Shown piece by piece: positions 15,423 through 24,476 of a stretch of DNA of 64,000 nucleotides. The number at the start of each line of letters is the position of its first letter. Within the stretch, counting starts at the first letter, position 1. The notes beneath the pieces are model-generated. The model searched no databases. It saw only the letters and a list, made by a program, of their open reading frames with translations, and had not been told where the DNA came from. This DNA is from Streptomyces sp. STR69 (GTDB taxonomy: Bacteria > Actinomycetota > Actinomycetes > Streptomycetales > Streptomycetaceae): positions 1 to 64,000 of the forward strand of contig NZ_JALJRY010000004.1 of the NCBI RefSeq assembly GCF_024519455.1. Reading direction: 5' to 3'. The position numbers and the translations under genes are program-made.

Positions 15423-17231
15423 TCAGCTTGTCGGTTCCAGTTGGGCATCCCGGCGTACGAGGGCCGCGTACCGCCCGTCCAGTTCCAGCAGTTCTTCGTG
15501 CGTGCCCCGTTCCGCCACGTGCCCGGAGTCGAGGACCACGATCTGGTCGGCGCTGCGGACGGTGGACAGGCGGTGGGCGATGGTGAGCGTGGTGCGGTTG
15601 GCCGAGAGGGCGTCGATGGCGTCCTGGACGGCCGCTTCGGTGCGGTTGTCGAGGGCGCTGGTCGCCTCGTCGAGGATGAGCACCGGCGGGTCGCGCAGGA
15701 TCGTGCGCGCGATGGCCAGCCGCTGCTTCTCGCCGCCGGAGAACCGGTGGCCGCGCTCGCCGACGACCGTGTCGTACCCGTCGGGCAGGCCCGCGATGTG
15801 CTCGTGGATCTGCGCAGCCCGCGCTGCCGCGTACAGCTCTTCGTCCGTGGCGTCCGGCTTCGCGAAGCGGAGGTTGTCGGCGACCGTGGCGTGGAAGAGG
15901 TACGTCTCCTGGGAGACGACGCCGACGGCACGCGCGAGCGTGTCGAAGTCCAGGTCGCGGACGTCGACCCCGTCGAGGGTGACCCGGCCGCCCGTCACGT
16001 CGTAGAGCCGGGGCACGAGATAGCCGAGAGTCGACTTTCCGGCGCCGGTCGGGCCGACGATCGCGAGGCTGTTGCCTGCCGGGACGGTGATGTCGATGCC
16101 GTCGAGGATCGCACGGCGCTTGTCGTTGCTTTCGTATCGGAACTCGACGTCCTGGAAGGCGACTTCACCCTTGATGCTGTCCAGGTGGACCGGGTTCTCG
16201 CGTTCGGTGATGTCGATCGGGAGGTCGAGGTACTCGAAGATGCGGGCGAAGAGCGCCAGCGAGGTCTGGATCTGGACGCCGGTCGACAGCAGGCTGACGG
16301 CCGGGCGGAACAGGCCCTGCTGGAGCGAGACGAAGGCGACGATGGTGCCGATCGAGACGTCCGGGCCGCCCGCCTGGAGGGCGATTCCGGCGGTCCAGTA
16401 GATGACGGCGGGCATCGCGGCCATGACGATCGAGATGACGGCCATGCGCCAGCGCCCCGCCATGTTCGACCTGACCTCCAGGTCGACCAGGCCCTCGGAC
16501 TCCTCCGAGAAGGACTGGGTGAGCGAGTCGGAGCGGCCCATGGTGCGGCCGAGCAGGATGCCGCTGACGGACAGCGACTCGGTGACCGTGGCGGCCATCA
16601 CGGCCATCTGCTTCTGGCGCTGGGTGGCGATCTTCTTGCGTTCGTTGCCGACCCGGCGGCTGATCCACACGAAGACCGGGAGCAGCAGCAGCGAGACGAC
16701 GGTGAGGCGCCAGTCCAGCGCGATCATCGCGATGATCGTGGCGACCACGCTGGTCAGGTTGGAGACCAGGGAGGTGGCCGTGGAGGTGACGGTGGCCTGC
16801 ATGCCGCCGATGTCGTTGGCTATGCGGGACTGGACCTCGCCGGTGCGGGTCCGGGTGAAGAAGGCGAGTGACATGCGCTGCAGCCGGCCGTAGACGGCCG
16901 TGCGCAGGTCGTGCATGACGCGCTGGCCGACCGTCGTGGAGATGAGGGTCTGCAGTACGCCGAAGATGCTGGTCAGGACGGCGCTCAGGATCATGCCGAG
17001 CGCCAGCAGACTCAGCAGTCCGGTGCGGCCCTGCGGGATGGCGACGTCCAGCGTCTCCTTCAGCAGGAACGGGGTCGCCACGGTGACCAGGGACGCGGCG
17101 CCGACCAGGAGGCCGACGACCGCGAGCCGGGCGCGGTAGGGCTTGAAGAGCTTGAGGATGCGGCGCACCTGCCGGGGTTGGTCGGTCGAGGTGCCTGGGG
17201 ACGGCTTCCAGTTGATTTCGTCGCGGGGCAT
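15423..17231 (-). CDS. ABC exporter, fused permease and ATPase
   Basis: A 602-residue half-transporter of the MdlB/MsbA-type multidrug exporter group. Six membrane helices (about residues 35-330) are followed by an ATPase domain with Walker A GPTGAGKST, signature FSGGEKQR, Walker B VLILDEATSALD and H-loop IAHRLST, all intact; it should work as a homodimer. It is divergent from a MarR regulator with a palindrome between them, suggesting drug-inducible export. Substrate unknown. The start at 17231 is the first ATG before the conserved N-terminus. Confidence 0.9.
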   Translation of the reverse strand: MPRDEINWKPSPGTSTDQPRQVRRILKLFKPYRARLAVVGLLVGAASLVTVATPFLLKETLDVAIPQGRTGLLSLLALGMILSAVLTSIFGVLQTLISTTVGQRVMHDLRTAVYGRLQRMSLAFFTRTRTGEVQSRIANDIGGMQATVTSTATSLVSNLTSVVATIIAMIALDWRLTVVSLLLLPVFVWISRRVGNERKKIATQRQKQMAVMAATVTESLSVSGILLGRTMGRSDSLTQSFSEESEGLVDLEVRSNMAGRWRMAVISIVMAAMPAVIYWTAGIALQAGGPDVSIGTIVAFVSLQQGLFRPAVSLLSTGVQIQTSLALFARIFEYLDLPIDITERENPVHLDSIKGEVAFQDVEFRYESNDKRRAILDGIDITVPAGNSLAIVGPTGAGKSTLGYLVPRLYDVTGGRVTLDGVDVRDLDFDTLARAVGVVSQETYLFHATVADNLRFAKPDATDEELYAAARAAQIHEHIAGLPDGYDTVVGERGHRFSGGEKQRLAIARTILRDPPVLILDEATSALDNRTEAAVQDAIDALSANRTTLTIAHRLSTVRSADQIVVLDSGHVAERGTHEELLELDGRYAALVRRDAQLEPTS

Positions 17232-17313
17232 GGTCTCCTACGGGATGGTGAGGCGATCAGGACTGGTCAGGCACTCAGAGCTCGTGGAGCAATGAGAACT
17301 CGTGGAGCATAGC

Positions 17314-17338
17314 TCATTGTTACCTATACTCACAATGA
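17314..17338. promoter_or_regulatory. Palindromic operator between the ABC exporter and MarR genes
   Basis: Perfect 7-bp arms TCATTGT (17314-17320) and ACAATGA (17332-17338) are separated by 11 bp. The sequence TATACT (17325-17330), a good -10 for the plus strand, lies inside. Further AATGAG/CTCATT half-sites occur at 17291-17296 and 17313-17318, and CTCGTGGAGCA is directly repeated at 17281 and 17299. This is a likely MarR binding site controlling both genes. Confidence 0.6.
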
Positions 17339-17362
17339 ACCAGGTCCTGATATTGTTCCCGC

Positions 17363-17830
17363 ATGACCACCCCCGATTCCGACGGCCTCCTCGCGGAGCA
17401 GCTGCTGCGGCTCACCCGCCGGGTGCACCGCATCCAGAAGCGCCATCTGGAGCAGCGCGACCTCGGCATCACCCCGGCCCAGTCCCGGCTGCTGCGCACC
17501 CTCGCGCACTTCGGCTCGCCACCGCGCATGGCCGACCTCGCCGAGCGCCTTGAGGTGGTGCCGCGTGCCGTGACGACGCTGGTCGACGGCCTGGAGGCGA
17601 GCGGCAAGGTGCGGCGGGTGCCCGACCCGTCCAACCGGCGGGTCATCCGGATCGAGATCACGGACGACGGCCGCAAGGCACTCAGCGAGCTGCGCAGTGC
17701 GCGGCGGGGCGCCGCGGACGAGATCCTCGCGCCGCTCACGGATGTGGAGCGCGAGGTGTTGCGGACGCTGCTGGACACGCTGGTGGACGGAGCACCCGGC
17801 GCCCATGAGGAGCACGGGCGGCCCTGCTGA
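17363..17830 (+). CDS. MarR family transcriptional regulator
   Basis: A 155-residue winged-helix protein. The helix-turn-helix is RMADLAERLEVVPRAVTTLV (about residues 55-75) and the wing reads RRVPDPSNRRVIRIEITDDG. It is divergent from the ABC exporter gene, and the 131-bp gap holds a clean palindrome, so it most likely represses the exporter and itself. ATG at 17363 is the first Met of the conserved region. Confidence 0.9.
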   Translation: MTTPDSDGLLAEQLLRLTRRVHRIQKRHLEQRDLGITPAQSRLLRTLAHFGSPPRMADLAERLEVVPRAVTTLVDGLEASGKVRRVPDPSNRRVIRIEITDDGRKALSELRSARRGAADEILAPLTDVEREVLRTLLDTLVDGAPGAHEEHGRPC

Positions 17831-17851
17831 CCGGCGGCGGTCGCCGGGGCG

Positions 17852-18490
17852 TCACTCCGGCCAGTTCGAGTCCTTGATCTTCTCGACGAAGTCGCCGCGC
17901 ACGAAGCCGGGAACGAAGTGGGCCAGTACGTCCGCCTTGATGTTGCCGAAGGTGGTATCGGGGCGGTCCTTGATGCCCTCGGTGAAGGCGGCGAGGATCC
18001 CGTTCTTGAAGTCCGGGCGGGGATGCGCCGCCACCACGGCCGCGCGCTGCTCGTCGGAGACGGCGTCGTAGCCGATGCCCACGACGTCCAGCGACACACC
18101 CCGGTTGACCAGGGCGATCTCGGCCGACATGTGCAGCGGGATCTCCTGCGTGGTGTGCAGGGCGATGCTCGTCCAGACCCGGTCGGCCGGCTCACCGGTG
18201 ATGCCGTGCGCATGCAGGAACCGGCGGGCCTCGTCGGCACCGTCGATCTCGAAGCGCTGGTCGGTCCGGCGGAACTTCTCGGTGAGCCCGAGGTCGTGGA
18301 ACATCGCGGCGACATAGAGCAGTTCGGGGTCGTAGCGGACCCCCTGCTCCCGGCCGCGCAGGGCGCCCCACAGGAACACCCGTCGCGAGTGGTCGAACAG
18401 CAGCGGCGACGCGGTCTCGCGCACCAGCTCGGTCGCCTCCCGCGCCAGAGCGGTGTCCGGGATCTCCACGCCTGCGATCACTTCACTCAT
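17852..18490 (-). CDS. HD-domain hydrolase, cyanamide hydratase-like
   Basis: A 212-residue HD-domain protein resembling the cyanamide hydratase / DUF-HD group. The metal motif appears as FDHSRRVFLWG (about residues 32-42) and AAMFHDLGLTEKF (HD pair about residue 65), with later His in SIALHTTQEIP. Such enzymes hydrate cyanamide-like compounds or cut phosphoesters; the real substrate cannot be told. ATG at 18490 was chosen because upstream in-frame sequence runs antisense to the next gene. It is divergent from a GlxA-type regulator, which may control it. Confidence 0.83.
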   Translation of the reverse strand: MSEVIAGVEIPDTALAREATELVRETASPLLFDHSRRVFLWGALRGREQGVRYDPELLYVAAMFHDLGLTEKFRRTDQRFEIDGADEARRFLHAHGITGEPADRVWTSIALHTTQEIPLHMSAEIALVNRGVSLDVVGIGYDAVSDEQRAAVVAAHPRPDFKNGILAAFTEGIKDRPDTTFGNIKADVLAHFVPGFVRGDFVEKIKDSNWPE

Positions 18491-18599
18491 CGTTCTGCCC
18501 TCTTCTCGATGACCTGCCTCGATGTCCTGTGCCTCCAGGATCTTCGGCGGCGTACGCTGGGGCCATGTCCTCAGAGCCACGAAACCCACGGATTCGGAC

Positions 18600-19592
18600 A
18601 TGACGGCGACCGGGACCGCGGACAGGCCGCACCGCGTGGGATTCGTCGTCTTCGACGGAGTGACCATGCTCGACGTCAGCGGCCCCGCCGAGGTGCTGCA
18701 CCAGTCGGGCAAACTCGGGCACCCGTACGAACTGGTGCTGGTGTCTCCCGGCGGCGGGGCGGTGACCGCCGCCAACGGGCTGACGCTGAGCGGCACGGTG
18801 ACCGCACCGGACGCCGGCCCGGTCGGGACCGTCGTGGTGGCCGGGGGCGACCGGCTGGCCCAACAGCCCGCCGAGGAGGAGCTGTTGTGCACGACCCGCA
18901 CCCTCGCCGACCGCGCGACACGGGTCACGTCCGTGTGCACGGGCGCCTTCGTCCTCGCCGAACTCGGCCTGCTCGACGGCCGTTCGGCCACGACCCACTG
19001 GCGGCAGGCCGGAACACTGGCCCGCCGCTACCCCCTGGTGCGCGTCGAGCCGGACGCCATCCACGTCCGCGACGGCCGCTTCGTCACCTCGGCGGGCATC
19101 AGTGCCGGGATCGACCTGGCGCTCGCGCTGGTCGAGGACGACCATGGAGCGGCCGTGGCCCGGGACGTCGCCCGCGAGCTGGTCGTCTTCATGCAACGCC
19201 CGGGCGGCCAGTCGCAGTTCTCCGCGGCGACCACCACCCCGCCACCGCGCACCGATCCGCTACGGTCACTGATCGCGTCCGTACTGGCCGACCCCGCCGC
19301 CGACCACAGCCTGCCCGCCATGGCAGCGACCGCGGCCGTCAGCACCCGGCACCTGACACGGCTCTTCCGCACGGAACTCGGGACCACACCCGCCCGTTGG
19401 GTAGAACGGGTCCGTCTCGACCGCGCCCAACACCTGCTCCTCGAAGGCCACAGCGTCACCTCCGCGGCACACCACAGCGGGCTCGGCACGGACGAGACCC
19501 TTCGCCGCGCCTTCGCCCGCCATCTGGACACCACACCGACGCACTACCGCAGCCGTTTCGCGAGCACGCGCGGGCGGTCGTCGACGGCATGA
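18600..19592 (+). CDS. GlxA-family transcriptional regulator (DJ-1/PfpI plus AraC HTH)
   Basis: A 330-residue regulator. Residues about 10-190 form a DJ-1/PfpI-like sensor domain with the nucleophile-elbow-like VTSVCTGAFVLAELGLLDG (Cys about residue 107). Residues about 225-325 are an AraC-type double helix-turn-helix: MAATAAVSTRHLTRLFRTEL and TSAAHHSGLGTDETLRRAF. The ATG at 18600 overlaps the TGA of a 12-codon frame (18565-18603), which might be a tiny coupled leader but is otherwise unsupported. It is divergent from the HD-domain gene, its most likely target. Confidence 0.88.
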   Translation: MTATGTADRPHRVGFVVFDGVTMLDVSGPAEVLHQSGKLGHPYELVLVSPGGGAVTAANGLTLSGTVTAPDAGPVGTVVVAGGDRLAQQPAEEELLCTTRTLADRATRVTSVCTGAFVLAELGLLDGRSATTHWRQAGTLARRYPLVRVEPDAIHVRDGRFVTSAGISAGIDLALALVEDDHGAAVARDVARELVVFMQRPGGQSQFSAATTTPPPRTDPLRSLIASVLADPAADHSLPAMAATAAVSTRHLTRLFRTELGTTPARWVERVRLDRAQHLLLEGHSVTSAAHHSGLGTDETLRRAFARHLDTTPTHYRSRFASTRGRSSTA

Positions 19593-19607
19593 GTCACTGG
19601 CGGCACT

Positions 19608-20285
19608 TCACCTCTCCGTCGACGGCATGCCGTTCAGCAACGCCGTGAGGATGCGGGTCAGTTGGGGCTCGACGTCGACCAGCGCGTGCGCCAACTCGGG
19701 ACGGGTCTCGTAGAGCGTGCGGAGTCGGGTACCGGGGGCGGCCATCTGGAGGAGCGCCCCGGCCATGCTCGTGGCCGTGGCGATCACGTCCACGGCGGCC
19801 CGCTCGGTGATCGCGAGCAGTCGGCACAACTCGGCCGCCACTGCGGCGACTTCACCGAGTACGACGGTCTTGAACGCGTACACGGACTCCATCGAGACAT
19901 TGCGTTCCAGGTTCAACGGCGCCTGAGCGAGCAGGTCGCAGAAGAACGGTCGCGCGACGAGTGACTGCGCGATGACGGCCGCGATCGTGCCGCGATCCCC
20001 GCCGCCGGCTTCGGTGACGTCGCCGAATTCCTTCAGCCGCGCGCGGAGCGCCGCCGACCAGTCCTCCCAGCCCTCGGCGGTCAGCGCCAGGAAGATCTGC
20101 TCCCGCGTCTCGAAGTACCTCAGCATGGCGGACTTGTGCATGCCCACGGCCGCGGCGATGTCGGTGAGCGTGACCTCGCGCACGCTGCGTTCGGCGCCGA
20201 GGGACCGGGCGGCGTCGAGAATCGCCCGCTCGCGCTGCTGCTTGGCCGCGGCGCTGCGGGCGCGTTGTGGACTGGGCGTGCTCAT
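19608..20285 (-). CDS. TetR family transcriptional regulator
   Basis: A 225-residue TetR-type repressor. The N-terminal helix-turn-helix is seen in VREVTLTDIAAAVGMHKSAM followed by LRYFETREQIFLALT (about residues 40-75). The C-terminal ligand domain resembles the AcrR-C group with LVARPFFCDLLAQAPLNLE. ATG at 20285 gives a conventional N-terminus. It is divergent from an SDR oxidoreductase gene across a 59-bp gap that contains the small palindrome GCAAC-CCG-GTTGC (20301-20313), a likely operator part. Confidence 0.9.
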   Translation of the reverse strand: MSTPSPQRARSAAAKQQRERAILDAARSLGAERSVREVTLTDIAAAVGMHKSAMLRYFETREQIFLALTAEGWEDWSAALRARLKEFGDVTEAGGGDRGTIAAVIAQSLVARPFFCDLLAQAPLNLERNVSMESVYAFKTVVLGEVAAVAAELCRLLAITERAAVDVIATATSMAGALLQMAAPGTRLRTLYETRPELAHALVDVEPQLTRILTALLNGMPSTER

Positions 20286-20344
20286 GACGCAGAGCATAGC
20301 GCAACCCGGTTGCACTAATAACGAAACAGTGTTTTGCTAGACCC

Positions 20345-21205
20345 ATGACACAGACATGGTTCATCACCGGTTCATCCCGTGGCTTCGGCCGCAACCTCAC
20401 CGTCGCCGCCCTGGAGGCCGGCGACCGGGTCGTCGCCACGGCACGCAAGCCGGAGCAGTTGGACGACCTCGTGAAGGAGTACGGCGACCGCGTACTGCCC
20501 GTCGCGCTCGACGTCACCGACCGAGCGGCGGCAACGGCGGCTCTCCAGGCGGGAGTCGACCGCTTCGGCCGTATCGACGTGGTCGTGAACAACGCCGGAT
20601 ACGCCAACCTCTCCCCGGTCGAGACGACCCCCGAGGAGGACTTCCGCCGCCAGTTCGACACGAACTTCTGGGGGGTCTACAACGTCTCGACGGCAGCGCT
20701 CCCGATCCTCAAGGCACAGCGCGCGGGCACGGTCGTGCAGTTCTCGTCCGTCGGCGGCCGGGTCGGCGGCACGCCCGGACTCGGGTCGTACCAGGCGGCG
20801 AAGTTCGCGGTCGACGGCTTCACCCGCGTGCTCGCGGCCGAGACCGCGCCGTTCGGCATCAGGTACCTCGTCGTGGAACCGGGCGGCTTCGCGACGGACT
20901 GGTCCGGGTCGTCGATGCAGGTCCCGGAAGTGCCGCCGGAGTACGACGAGACCGTCGGCGCGCGGATCCGCCTCTTCGACAGTCCGGTGGTCACAGCGGG
21001 CGACCCGAGGCGCGCCGGGGAGATCCTGGTCCGGATCGTCAAGCAGCCGACCCTGCCCTCCCACCTCCTCCTGGGCGCCTTCGCCGTGGAGCTAGCGCAG
21101 AACTACTCGCGCGACCAAATCGCGCAGGCAGCCGCATGGGAACCGGTGAGCCGCTCGGCCGACTTCGACCAGCCCTACCCGGTCGACCTCGTCGACCACG
21201 CGTAG
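20345..21205 (+). CDS. Short-chain dehydrogenase/reductase
   Basis: A 286-residue classical SDR. It has the nucleotide-binding motif FITGSSRGFGR (about residues 6-16), NNAGYAN, the catalytic Ser in VQFSSVGGR, and YxxxK as YQAAK (about residue 149). Sequence style matches the SDR group annotated as oxidoreductases acting on small carbonyl compounds, with an NADP preference suggested by TARKPEQL after strand 2. It is divergent from and probably repressed by the TetR protein. Substrate unknown. Confidence 0.9.
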   Translation: MTQTWFITGSSRGFGRNLTVAALEAGDRVVATARKPEQLDDLVKEYGDRVLPVALDVTDRAAATAALQAGVDRFGRIDVVVNNAGYANLSPVETTPEEDFRRQFDTNFWGVYNVSTAALPILKAQRAGTVVQFSSVGGRVGGTPGLGSYQAAKFAVDGFTRVLAAETAPFGIRYLVVEPGGFATDWSGSSMQVPEVPPEYDETVGARIRLFDSPVVTAGDPRRAGEILVRIVKQPTLPSHLLLGAFAVELAQNYSRDQIAQAAAWEPVSRSADFDQPYPVDLVDHA

Positions 21206-21269
21206 AAGGACGGGCCGCAACTCCCCACCGCACGGGCGGATCAGAAGCCGCGGCCCGTCACGACAGGGG

Positions 21270-22670
21270 TCAACCGGCCTCGGAGGCAGATTCCTTGACG
21301 AGCTGCGCGGGGACCTCCGCGTCCCCCTCCCCATCGATCTCCACGACATCGTTCGCCACGACATCGTCTTCTACGACCGTGATCTCGCCGTCCAGGACCT
21401 TCTTCGCCCGCTCGATGTCCAGCGCGCCCTCCCAGCGGGAGACCGCGAAGACGGCGACGCAGTTGCCGAGGAGGTTGGTGACGACCCGCATCGAGTCCAT
21501 GATGCGGTCCACGCCCAGGAGCAGGGCGACCGCGCCGGCCGGGATCGCGCCCAGCGAGGAGGCCGTCGCGGACAGGGCGAGGAAGGCCGAACCGGGGATG
21601 CCGGCCATGCCCTTGCTGGTGAGCATGAGCACAAGGATCACGGTGATCTGCTGGCCGAGGCTGAGGTCGACACCGACGGCCTGGGCGATGAACAGCGTGC
21701 CGATGGACAGGTAGAGGGAGGCTCCGTCGAGGTTGAAGGAGTAGCCGGTGGGCAGCACCAGACCCACGGCGTCGTCACGGGCGCCGGCCTTGCGCAGCTT
21801 CTGCATCACGCGCGGCATGACGGACTCGGTGGAGGCGGTGCCGAGCGCGAGAAGCATCTCCTCACGGATGTAGCGGAGGAACTTCCAGAGGCTGAGCCCG
21901 GTGACCAGCCGTAGCGCGACGGCGAGCAGGGCGACGAAGAGCGCGGCGGCGACGTAGCAGAGGATGATCAGCTTGGCGTAGGTCTTGATCACGCCGAGCC
22001 CGTACTGGCCGACGAGCACGGCCATCGCGCCGAACACGGCGAGCGGGGCGAGGCGCATGACGAAGCCGACGATCGCGAAGATGATCTCCTGGGCCTGCTC
22101 GATCGCGGGCAGGACCTTCGGCACCTTGGTGTGGCCGAGGTGGAGCAGCGCGGCGCCCACCAGGCAGGCCAGGATGAGGACTTGGAGCAGGGAGTTCTCG
22201 GCGAAGGCGCCGACGAAGCTGGTGGGCAGCGCGTTGACGATGAACTCGGTCGTCGAGGGCAGCGCGGCACCGCCCGTCTTCGCGTCCACCGCCGAGGTGT
22301 TGAGGGTGGACGGGTCGACGTGCATCCCGGAGCCCGGCCGGACAACGTTGGCGAGGACGAGACCGATGATGAGCGCCGCGGTGCTGGCGACCTCGAACCA
22401 GATCAGCGCCTTGAGGCCGATCCGGCCGAAGGCCTTGAGGTCACCGGCCTTGGCGATGCCGACGACGACCACGCAGAACACGAGCGGCGAGATGATCGTC
22501 TTGATCAGCCGGGTGAATCCGTCGCCGAGGGGCTGGAAGTCCGTGGCCACGTCGGGCCACAGCTTTCCGACGAGGATTCCGAGGACAAGCGCGCAGGCGA
22601 CCTGCGCGAAGAGAGAGGTACGCAATATGCGTGCGACGCGTCGCGGCAGGGACGGGACGGACGGCGGCAC
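21270..22670 (-). CDS. Dicarboxylate/cation symporter (DctA/GltP family)
   Basis: A 466-residue membrane transporter of the dicarboxylate/amino acid:cation symporter family. Family hallmarks are about eight helices plus re-entrant loops, the Ser-rich loop LALGTASTESVMPRVMQKL, the PTGYSFNLDGASLYLSIGT motif near residue 320 and the final VVTNLLGNCVAVFAV segment. It imports C4-dicarboxylates or acidic amino acids. GTG at 22670 was chosen because AGGAG lies five bases upstream; an upstream ATG at 22757 would add residues over the promoter. The acidic C-terminal tail of about 40 residues is typical of Streptomyces members. Confidence 0.9.
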   Translation of the reverse strand: MPPSVPSLPRRVARILRTSLFAQVACALVLGILVGKLWPDVATDFQPLGDGFTRLIKTIISPLVFCVVVVGIAKAGDLKAFGRIGLKALIWFEVASTAALIIGLVLANVVRPGSGMHVDPSTLNTSAVDAKTGGAALPSTTEFIVNALPTSFVGAFAENSLLQVLILACLVGAALLHLGHTKVPKVLPAIEQAQEIIFAIVGFVMRLAPLAVFGAMAVLVGQYGLGVIKTYAKLIILCYVAAALFVALLAVALRLVTGLSLWKFLRYIREEMLLALGTASTESVMPRVMQKLRKAGARDDAVGLVLPTGYSFNLDGASLYLSIGTLFIAQAVGVDLSLGQQITVILVLMLTSKGMAGIPGSAFLALSATASSLGAIPAGAVALLLGVDRIMDSMRVVTNLLGNCVAVFAVSRWEGALDIERAKKVLDGEITVVEDDVVANDVVEIDGEGDAEVPAQLVKESASEAG

Positions 22671-22846
22671 GGGCACTCCTTGGAGGGGGGACGGTCGTCC
22701 GCGGAAGTCGAGTGGGGTGACTTCTGCGATACGGAAAGCGGCTTCCGTGTGGATCACTTTGGAGCCGTTGTTGATCCCCCGGAAAACCTCCGTGTGACAG
22801 CCGTGTAAATCACGAACCCGAGGTGACGCGTCGCACGCACGACGGC

Positions 22847-24466
22847 TCAGCAGCCGCTGCGGTCCTCGGTCAGCACCCCCTGCGCGGTCGCCAGCGAACG
22901 GTCGTAGCAGCCGCCCGAGCCGTACAGCCGATAGCGCTCGCTCGACGTCCCCACCGCATGCCGCTGATCACGGGGCACATTGAGCGTGTACGTCGCGTCC
23001 CCGCTGTAGGTGTCGTCGAGCCGCGACCACCCGGTCCGCCGGCCGTCCCGCGTATCGACGACGGCCGCCCGGTCGCCCAGCGTGAGTACGGTACGCAGCC
23101 GGTCGTCCGTCCCGATCGTCGTCGCGCCGTTCATCGTGTACGTCCGATGCGTGGCGGTCGTCCGGGCCGGTCCCCGTCCGTCGACGGTCACCGACTCGTC
23201 GTCCGTCCAGGTCGCGTCGAGCCCGTCCATGTTCTCGCCGTCGATCCAGCGGTGCACGGAGGTGTTCGTGAGCTTCCGGTCGACAGCGGTCGCAACCCGC
23301 CCGTGCGAGGTGTCGACGTAACCGGCGACGGTCAGCCGATGGCCCGCGTCGGTGTCCACACGTTCCTCCGAACCGGGCGTGTAGGTCGAGGAGTTGGCGA
23401 GCTCACCGGCCCGGTCGAGGGTGAGCTTCCCGGTGACGTGGGCACGGTGCGCGTCCTGCCAGACGAGCACGTTCACCGGCGCGCTCCAACCGCTCTGCCC
23501 CTCGGGCACGCCCACGACGGAGACGTCGACGTGGTGCGGGCGGCCGTCGTTGAGCAGCCCGGCGAAGGGTGTGAGGTCGTATTCGATCGGCTTCACGTCG
23601 AAGGCGCGCGGGCCCGGAATGACGTACCAGAGGAAGGGGTCGGACCAGCCACCGGTCCACACGTTCGGGAACGGCGCGGCGATTCCCGCGAGTTGGCCGT
23701 CGACCTTGATCTGCACCTCGCGGTAGGGGCCCTTGTCGGCCTGGCAGGAGTAGGGCGCCGAGGCGGGCACCGCGAGATACCAGAACTCCTCGCAGCCGCC
23801 GCCGGATCCGGTGGCGTACACCTCGGCGACGATGCGTTCGCTGTTGCGCGGGGTGGTGACGGTCGAATCGGTGCCGAGGGTGAGGACGCGGTCGGGGGTC
23901 TGCGCCGCCGCCGGTCTCCCCTCGTAGAACGTCAGCGTGGCCTTGACGCCGATGACTCCGGTGTAGGTGTCGTCGACGACGTTGCCGATGAGCATCTCCA
24001 CGTCCTGCGTGCTGCGGAAGGTGGCGCTGTAGCGCGTGACGTCCTTCTCGACGGACCACGCGATGCCGTCGGGCGAGGGCTCCGGTGTCGACGTGCGCAG
24101 GATCTCGACGCCGCCGACATGCAGGTAGCCGAGGCGGTCGTACTGGCGGCCCTTGACCGTGCCGTCGAGGCGTAGCACGACCTTGCTCCAGTGGTCGCCG
24201 CAGGCCTTGGGCGGCGTGTAGGTGCCCTCGTACGGGGTGAAGTCACGGAACTCTGTGTCGGCGAGGGTGACTTGGCAGGACTTCGTCGCGGGCCTGGCGA
24301 TGGGCGGGGTCGCGGTGAGGGGGTCGTGCCAGTCGGTGCCGAACTCGGCGGGGACGTCGGCGACTTGGGCCTTCGCATCGGCCGCCTGAGCGGGGCCGAC
24401 CCCGAGGAGGGTGCTCGCCAGGAGGGTCGCTCCGGCGAGCATGGACATGACTATCCGGTTTCTCAT
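22847..24466 (-). CDS. Secreted PNGase A-like peptide amidase
   Basis: A 539-residue exported protein with a signal peptide (about residues 1-28, ending GPAQAADA). The body resembles peptide-N4-(N-acetyl-beta-glucosaminyl)asparagine amidase A, the plant/fungal PNGase A type, with blocks SCQVTLADTEFRDFTPYEGTY, GGGCEEFWYLAVPA and FLWYVIPGPRAFDVKP. Such enzymes release N-glycans from glycopeptides, so it may serve nutrient recovery from plant or fungal glycoproteins. Start at 24466 is the Met of the signal peptide; the frame further upstream overlaps the neighbour. It follows the L,D-transpeptidase-like gene by 10 nt and is probably co-transcribed. Confidence 0.82.
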   Translation of the reverse strand: MRNRIVMSMLAGATLLASTLLGVGPAQAADAKAQVADVPAEFGTDWHDPLTATPPIARPATKSCQVTLADTEFRDFTPYEGTYTPPKACGDHWSKVVLRLDGTVKGRQYDRLGYLHVGGVEILRTSTPEPSPDGIAWSVEKDVTRYSATFRSTQDVEMLIGNVVDDTYTGVIGVKATLTFYEGRPAAAQTPDRVLTLGTDSTVTTPRNSERIVAEVYATGSGGGCEEFWYLAVPASAPYSCQADKGPYREVQIKVDGQLAGIAAPFPNVWTGGWSDPFLWYVIPGPRAFDVKPIEYDLTPFAGLLNDGRPHHVDVSVVGVPEGQSGWSAPVNVLVWQDAHRAHVTGKLTLDRAGELANSSTYTPGSEERVDTDAGHRLTVAGYVDTSHGRVATAVDRKLTNTSVHRWIDGENMDGLDATWTDDESVTVDGRGPARTTATHRTYTMNGATTIGTDDRLRTVLTLGDRAAVVDTRDGRRTGWSRLDDTYSGDATYTLNVPRDQRHAVGTSSERYRLYGSGGCYDRSLATAQGVLTEDRSGC

Positions 24467-24476
24467 GGGCGGTGTT

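Noticed and set aside
18565-18603. 12-codon frame whose stop overlaps the GlxA-type regulator start
   Set aside because: Too short to judge and without a leader-peptide signature; kept only as a remark in the gene entry.
22823-24175. Long plus-strand frame opposite the PNGase A-like gene
   Set aside because: No domain and shadow-type composition, while the minus strand encodes a secreted protein with a signal peptide.
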